From NCBI GenBank assembly GCA_003991915.1, contig RQTK01000485.1, forward strand, positions 304,236-368,235: a DNA stretch of 64,000 nt. Reading direction: 5' to 3'. The notes beneath the pieces were generated by a model, which searched no databases, was not told where the DNA came from, and worked only from the letters and a program-made list of their open reading frames with translations. Both the position numbers and the translations under genes were made by a program. The DNA comes from Elysia chlorotica (Eukaryota; Mollusca; Gastropoda; Plakobranchidae). Shown here one piece after another: positions 62,901 through 64,000 of this stretch (position 1 is the stretch's first letter; the number at the start of each line of letters is the position of its first letter).

Positions 62901-63638
62901 ATCTAAGTCCTAAAGGCAGTGCCATAAAATAAAGCAAACCAAAAAACAAAAATAAATTTATAACCATTCAATTCAATTCATAGACATGTATGCACATTGA
63001 ATACTCAGAATAGCTTTTCACGTGTTGCGAAAATACACATTTTTCGTTCTTTGTAGGGATAAAGGCTACCAAATCGAACAACTGCCCTATGATTTCACAC
63101 CTTTACTCGGACGCCCCAGGAGGCATTGCAGACTTTGCAGCCACACCACACTTTAATATTCACACTCAGCCGTAGTATTAGCCAGCCCTGTTCACACGTA
63201 TGTAACAGCCAAGTAACACGTCCAACTTGAGTTTAAAAACAACCTAAGCCTCATCATGGTAAGTCGAGGATCTACATCTCAAATCTATTTCCTTTTTGTA
63301 ATTAAAATAAATTAGTTTCTCTACTCGCTATTCTCTATAGAGGGAGGGAGAGAATTCTCTCCCTCTCTCCGGGTTTAACGCTACTCACTAGGTCTAAAAG
63401 TCATGATTCATACATTATATAGAATTTTCGTTATCGATATTAGGCGTCAAACGACAAAAACGAGTGTATACAACGTTGAAAATAAACAGCATTAGATCTA
63501 GATCTATATATTTGCTTACCCAGGACGATACGGATCCCTGCCAGTTAGTTTCTTTATGTTCTCGTTATATCCCTTGAGTTTATCTTTCGATTTTTCAATT
63601 TCATTTTGCAAAACATCTACACCTCTAAGCTCGGCCAT
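53969..63638 (-). CDS. PNN: Pinin, complete coding region, nine exons
   Basis: Exons 63520-63638, 61624-61719, 61057-61122, 60030-60105, 59309-59406, 58001-58076, 57521-57676, 55594-55732 and 53969-54930 join in phase to 595 codons plus stop. The start MAELRGV and KKLTGRDP (about 28-35) match the pinin N-terminus. Later landmarks are RGRGRLFG, SSVVSTSRE, NRRMFGLLLGTLNSFK (about 153-168), a coiled-coil segment (178-229) and a block ending FVDDLLQE. The last exon (276-595) is acidic then Lys/Arg/Glu-rich and ends GDGKPEN. Pinin acts in nuclear speckles with the exon-junction-associated ASAP/PSAP factors and, in vertebrates, at desmosomes. The long Ser/Arg-Ser tail of the human protein is not seen. 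AATAAA at 53843-53848 (minus) is the nearest polyadenylation signal. Confidence 0.95.
56402..57280 (-). mobile_element. Degenerate piggyBac-like element with TTAA target sites
   Basis: The inverted ends CCCATAATTTACC (56402-56414) and GGTAAATTATGGG (57268-57280) are exact reverse complements flanked by TTAA (56398-56401, 57281-57284), the piggyBac arrangement of TTAA plus ends beginning CCC. On the minus strand near 56870-57010 an acidic stretch (EEEGYEENDIEFEHGGDEEE) resembles the acidic N-terminus of piggyBac transposases. The catalytic part is absent. It lies in pinin intron 7. Confidence 0.8.
63344..63365. other. 22-bp perfect palindrome in pinin intron 1
   Basis: GAGGGAGAGAATTCTCTCCC followed by TC is its own reverse complement. 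It lies about 155 bases into pinin intron 1. Function unknown. Confidence 0.7.
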
Positions 63639-64000
63639 TGTTGCTGCTGAACTGACTTAAACTTATCTCGATGTAAAAAAGATCGAAATATCTAGGTCGT
63701 TGTTAAACACGCACACTGCATACTGCGCAAGTTCTCTCGGTTCATTGTATATTCATTTTATACGATTAAATTCATTTAAATTTTTAAACAGAAACGACAA
63801 TTTACACAAGCTGGGGTCCCGTTCATACGAACAGGTTGAATACAATGAAATTGTTTATATGCGGATTCTTTTTGAAAGGGGAACTTTCAGACTCCTTGCC
63901 ATCAGTTAATATATTTTTGCTTCCTCCTTTTTATTAAGGAAGTGGCTATTTACCCGGTAACCGGACAAATAGCCAAAAGGCTATTCCTCCGGTAACCGGA
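63639..64000. other. Pinin upstream region and edge of a dispersed inverted element
   Basis: 63639-63930 is the presumed pinin promoter region, without a clear TATA box. From 63936, AAGGAAGTGGCTATTTAC and two CCGGTAACCGGA copies with AATAGCC-AAAA-GGCTATT between them run off the window. A related end occurs in reverse orientation at 21034-21063. Confidence 0.55.

Overview
This window is animal nuclear DNA: AT-rich, with short exons in long introns, GT-AG junctions and dense transposon debris. The gene set (WWC/KIBRA, an ADAM17-like protease, a DNA-repair-class PARP, pinin), the tRNA-derived SINEs, the RTE/CR1-like LINE remnants, the Ty3/gypsy pieces and the frequent CTAGAT-rich tracts suggest a mollusc, most likely a gastropod. 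That placement is inference; no species marker is present.

Layout. (1) 314-24630, minus strand: twenty coding exons of WWC/KIBRA, a Hippo-pathway scaffold; its last exons lie off the left edge. Its introns hold microsatellites, SINEs, dead LINEs and a TIR element nested in a LINE. The first exon and promoter lie in a head-to-tail tandem duplication (24257-25838 and 25839-28659), so two identical first exons exist. (2) 29136-39355, plus strand: four exons of an ADAM17/TACE-like protease (signal peptide, prodomain, zinc protease, disintegrin), lacking the membrane-proximal, transmembrane and cytoplasmic parts. Its 6.5-kb intron 1 holds a CR1-like LINE split by a Ty3/gypsy element; that element carries an exon fragment of the proteasome ATPase gene PSMC2 and a nested deleted relative. 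(3) 41573-46659, plus strand: six exons of a PARP catalytic region with an intact H-Y-E triad but no N-terminal domains. Only a LINE separates it from the ADAM exons and the phases match, so an ADAM17-PARP chimera, a gene-breaking deletion or an assembly join must be considered. (4) 46660-53842: PARP 3' UTR and repeat-rich intergenic DNA. (5) 53969-63638, minus strand: complete nine-exon pinin (PNN), a splicing and exon-junction-associated protein, with a piggyBac-like element in intron 7.

The four host genes show no evident pathway link; the common theme is rearrangement by repeats. Exon boundaries were derived by reading splice sites and checking phase across every junction. No rRNA, CRISPR or bacterial features were seen.
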